NCBI GenBank assembly: GCA_016217595.1 | Contig: JACRHS010000001.1 | Span: 62,001 to 126,000, forward strand | Length of the DNA stretch: 64,000 bases | Direction of reading: 5' to 3' | From: Opitutia bacterium | GTDB lineage: Bacteria; Verrucomicrobiota; Verrucomicrobiia; Opitutales; Opitutaceae | Shown here: positions 63,610-64,000 of the stretch, piece after piece | How positions within the stretch are numbered: the first letter of the stretch is position 1 | How the letters are laid out: each line of letters begins with the position of its first letter | Position numbers and translations under genes: made by a program | The notes under the pieces: model-generated | Databases searched by the model: none | What the model was told of the DNA's origin: nothing | The model's input: only the letters and a program-made list of their open reading frames with translations

Positions 63610-64000
63610 ATGAATCCATACGATCTCAGGGTCGAAAACCTCATCGAGCCGGCTGCCGTTCCCACCGCCTCGCCCCGTTTCAGTTGGAAACTGCCCAGCG
63701 AACCGGATCCCGCCGCCACGCAATCCGCATATCAACTACAGCTCGCCACCACCGCTGAGCTCTTGAAAAAGAATGCGCCCGACCTTTGGGATTCCGGCCG
63801 CATTCCGAGCGAACGCACCTGGATTGTGGCCTACGGTGGACCATCTCTGCGCGCTGGGGGAACGTATTACTGGCGCGTTCGCCTCTGGACCAAGAGCGAG
63901 CGTTCCTCGCACTGGAGCCCAACCGCCCGCTTTGGCGTCGGGTTACTGGAGGAAAAAGATTGGTGCGCGCACTGGATCAGCCACACGACCGACGACGGAA
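63610..64000 (+). CDS. Alpha-L-rhamnosidase (GH78-like), N-terminal part; 3' truncated by window
   Basis: The first 130 residues of a large glycosidase. The N-terminal beta-sandwich of bacterial alpha-L-rhamnosidases is evident: DLRVENLIEPAAVPTASPRF, FSWKLPSEPDP, SAYQLQLATTAELLKKNAPD, and YYWRVRLWTKSERSSHWSP, the fibronectin-like domain that opens many GH78 enzymes, followed by the start of the next domain (DWCAHWISHTT). The catalytic (alpha/alpha)6 barrel lies beyond the window, so the activity is inferred from the N-terminus. No signal peptide is visible. It follows the AraC gene. Confidence 0.8.
   Translation, partial: MNPYDLRVENLIEPAAVPTASPRFSWKLPSEPDPAATQSAYQLQLATTAELLKKNAPDLWDSGRIPSERTWIVAYGGPSLRAGGTYYWRVRLWTKSERSSHWSPTARFGVGLLEEKDWCAHWISHTTDDG

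Overview
The window reads as a chromosomal segment of a GC-rich Gram-negative bacterium of the Verrucomicrobiota, most likely family Opitutaceae. The basis is a TonB-dependent receptor with the SPFTV...GYVA plug entry typical of that family, a fused LpxC-FabZ, many large carbohydrate-handling genes, propeller-type hybrid kinases, and weak use of Shine-Dalgarno sites. This placement is inference from gene content; no rRNA gene is present.

Layout. 1-0.7 kb: 3' end of pnp with a terminator. 0.9-8.9 kb: sugar-related genes (DUF5107/TPR protein, sugar porter, mutarotase-like protein, Gfo/Idh/MocA oxidoreductase). 7.9-13.9 kb (minus): a surface-signalling set of ECF sigma factor, FecR anti-sigma and STN-type TonB receptor, followed by a UroD-fold methyltransferase-like protein. 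14.0 kb: tRNA-Phe. 14.2-25.3 kb (minus): a housekeeping block of rplY, pth, rpsF, ssb, rplI, dnaB, bamA, skp, lpxD, prs and an HtrA protease. 25.4-28.8 kb (minus): hemB followed at once by a hybrid kinase carrying a c-type haem motif. 28.9-29.7 kb: a REP-associated tyrosine transposase gene between two copies of its palindromic repeat. 29.7-35.8 kb: an unknown secreted protein, cysS, a SulP transporter, parB and a LysM protein. 36-46.7 kb: a giant propeller/PAS/kinase/receiver protein facing two pectate lyase genes, then a HAD phosphatase, a DUF1080 protein and a GH36 alpha-galactosidase. 46.7-53.9 kb: lpxA, lpxC-fabZ, efp, then a ketosynthase/ACP pair with a phytoene-desaturase-like oxidoreductase, and galE. 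54-55.8 kb: an unrecognised secreted protein behind two near-identical palindromic boxes one 31-bp step apart. 56-64 kb: a second sugar porter, then a carbohydrate locus with LacI and AraC regulators, a GPH symporter, a heparinase-like protein, a DUF1573 protein and the start of a GH78 rhamnosidase.

How the parts work together. Much of the accessory content fits plant polysaccharide breakdown: pectate lyases, alpha-galactosidase, rhamnosidase and a lyase-like protein coupled to GPH and sugar-porter uptake, with local regulators. The minus-strand housekeeping block joins translation, replication and outer-membrane biogenesis (BamA, Skp, LpxD), and LpxA/LpxC-FabZ complete the first steps of lipid A synthesis elsewhere in the window.

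Points judged most worth a second look: two unrelated families of paired hairpin repeats, one bracketing its likely transposase and the other showing compensatory stem changes; hemB joined to a predicted haem-binding kinase; the sigma/FecR/receptor/methyltransferase set; the KAS-ACP-desaturase group; the phased palindromes at 54.06-54.11 kb; and an EF-P with Asn at the modification site.
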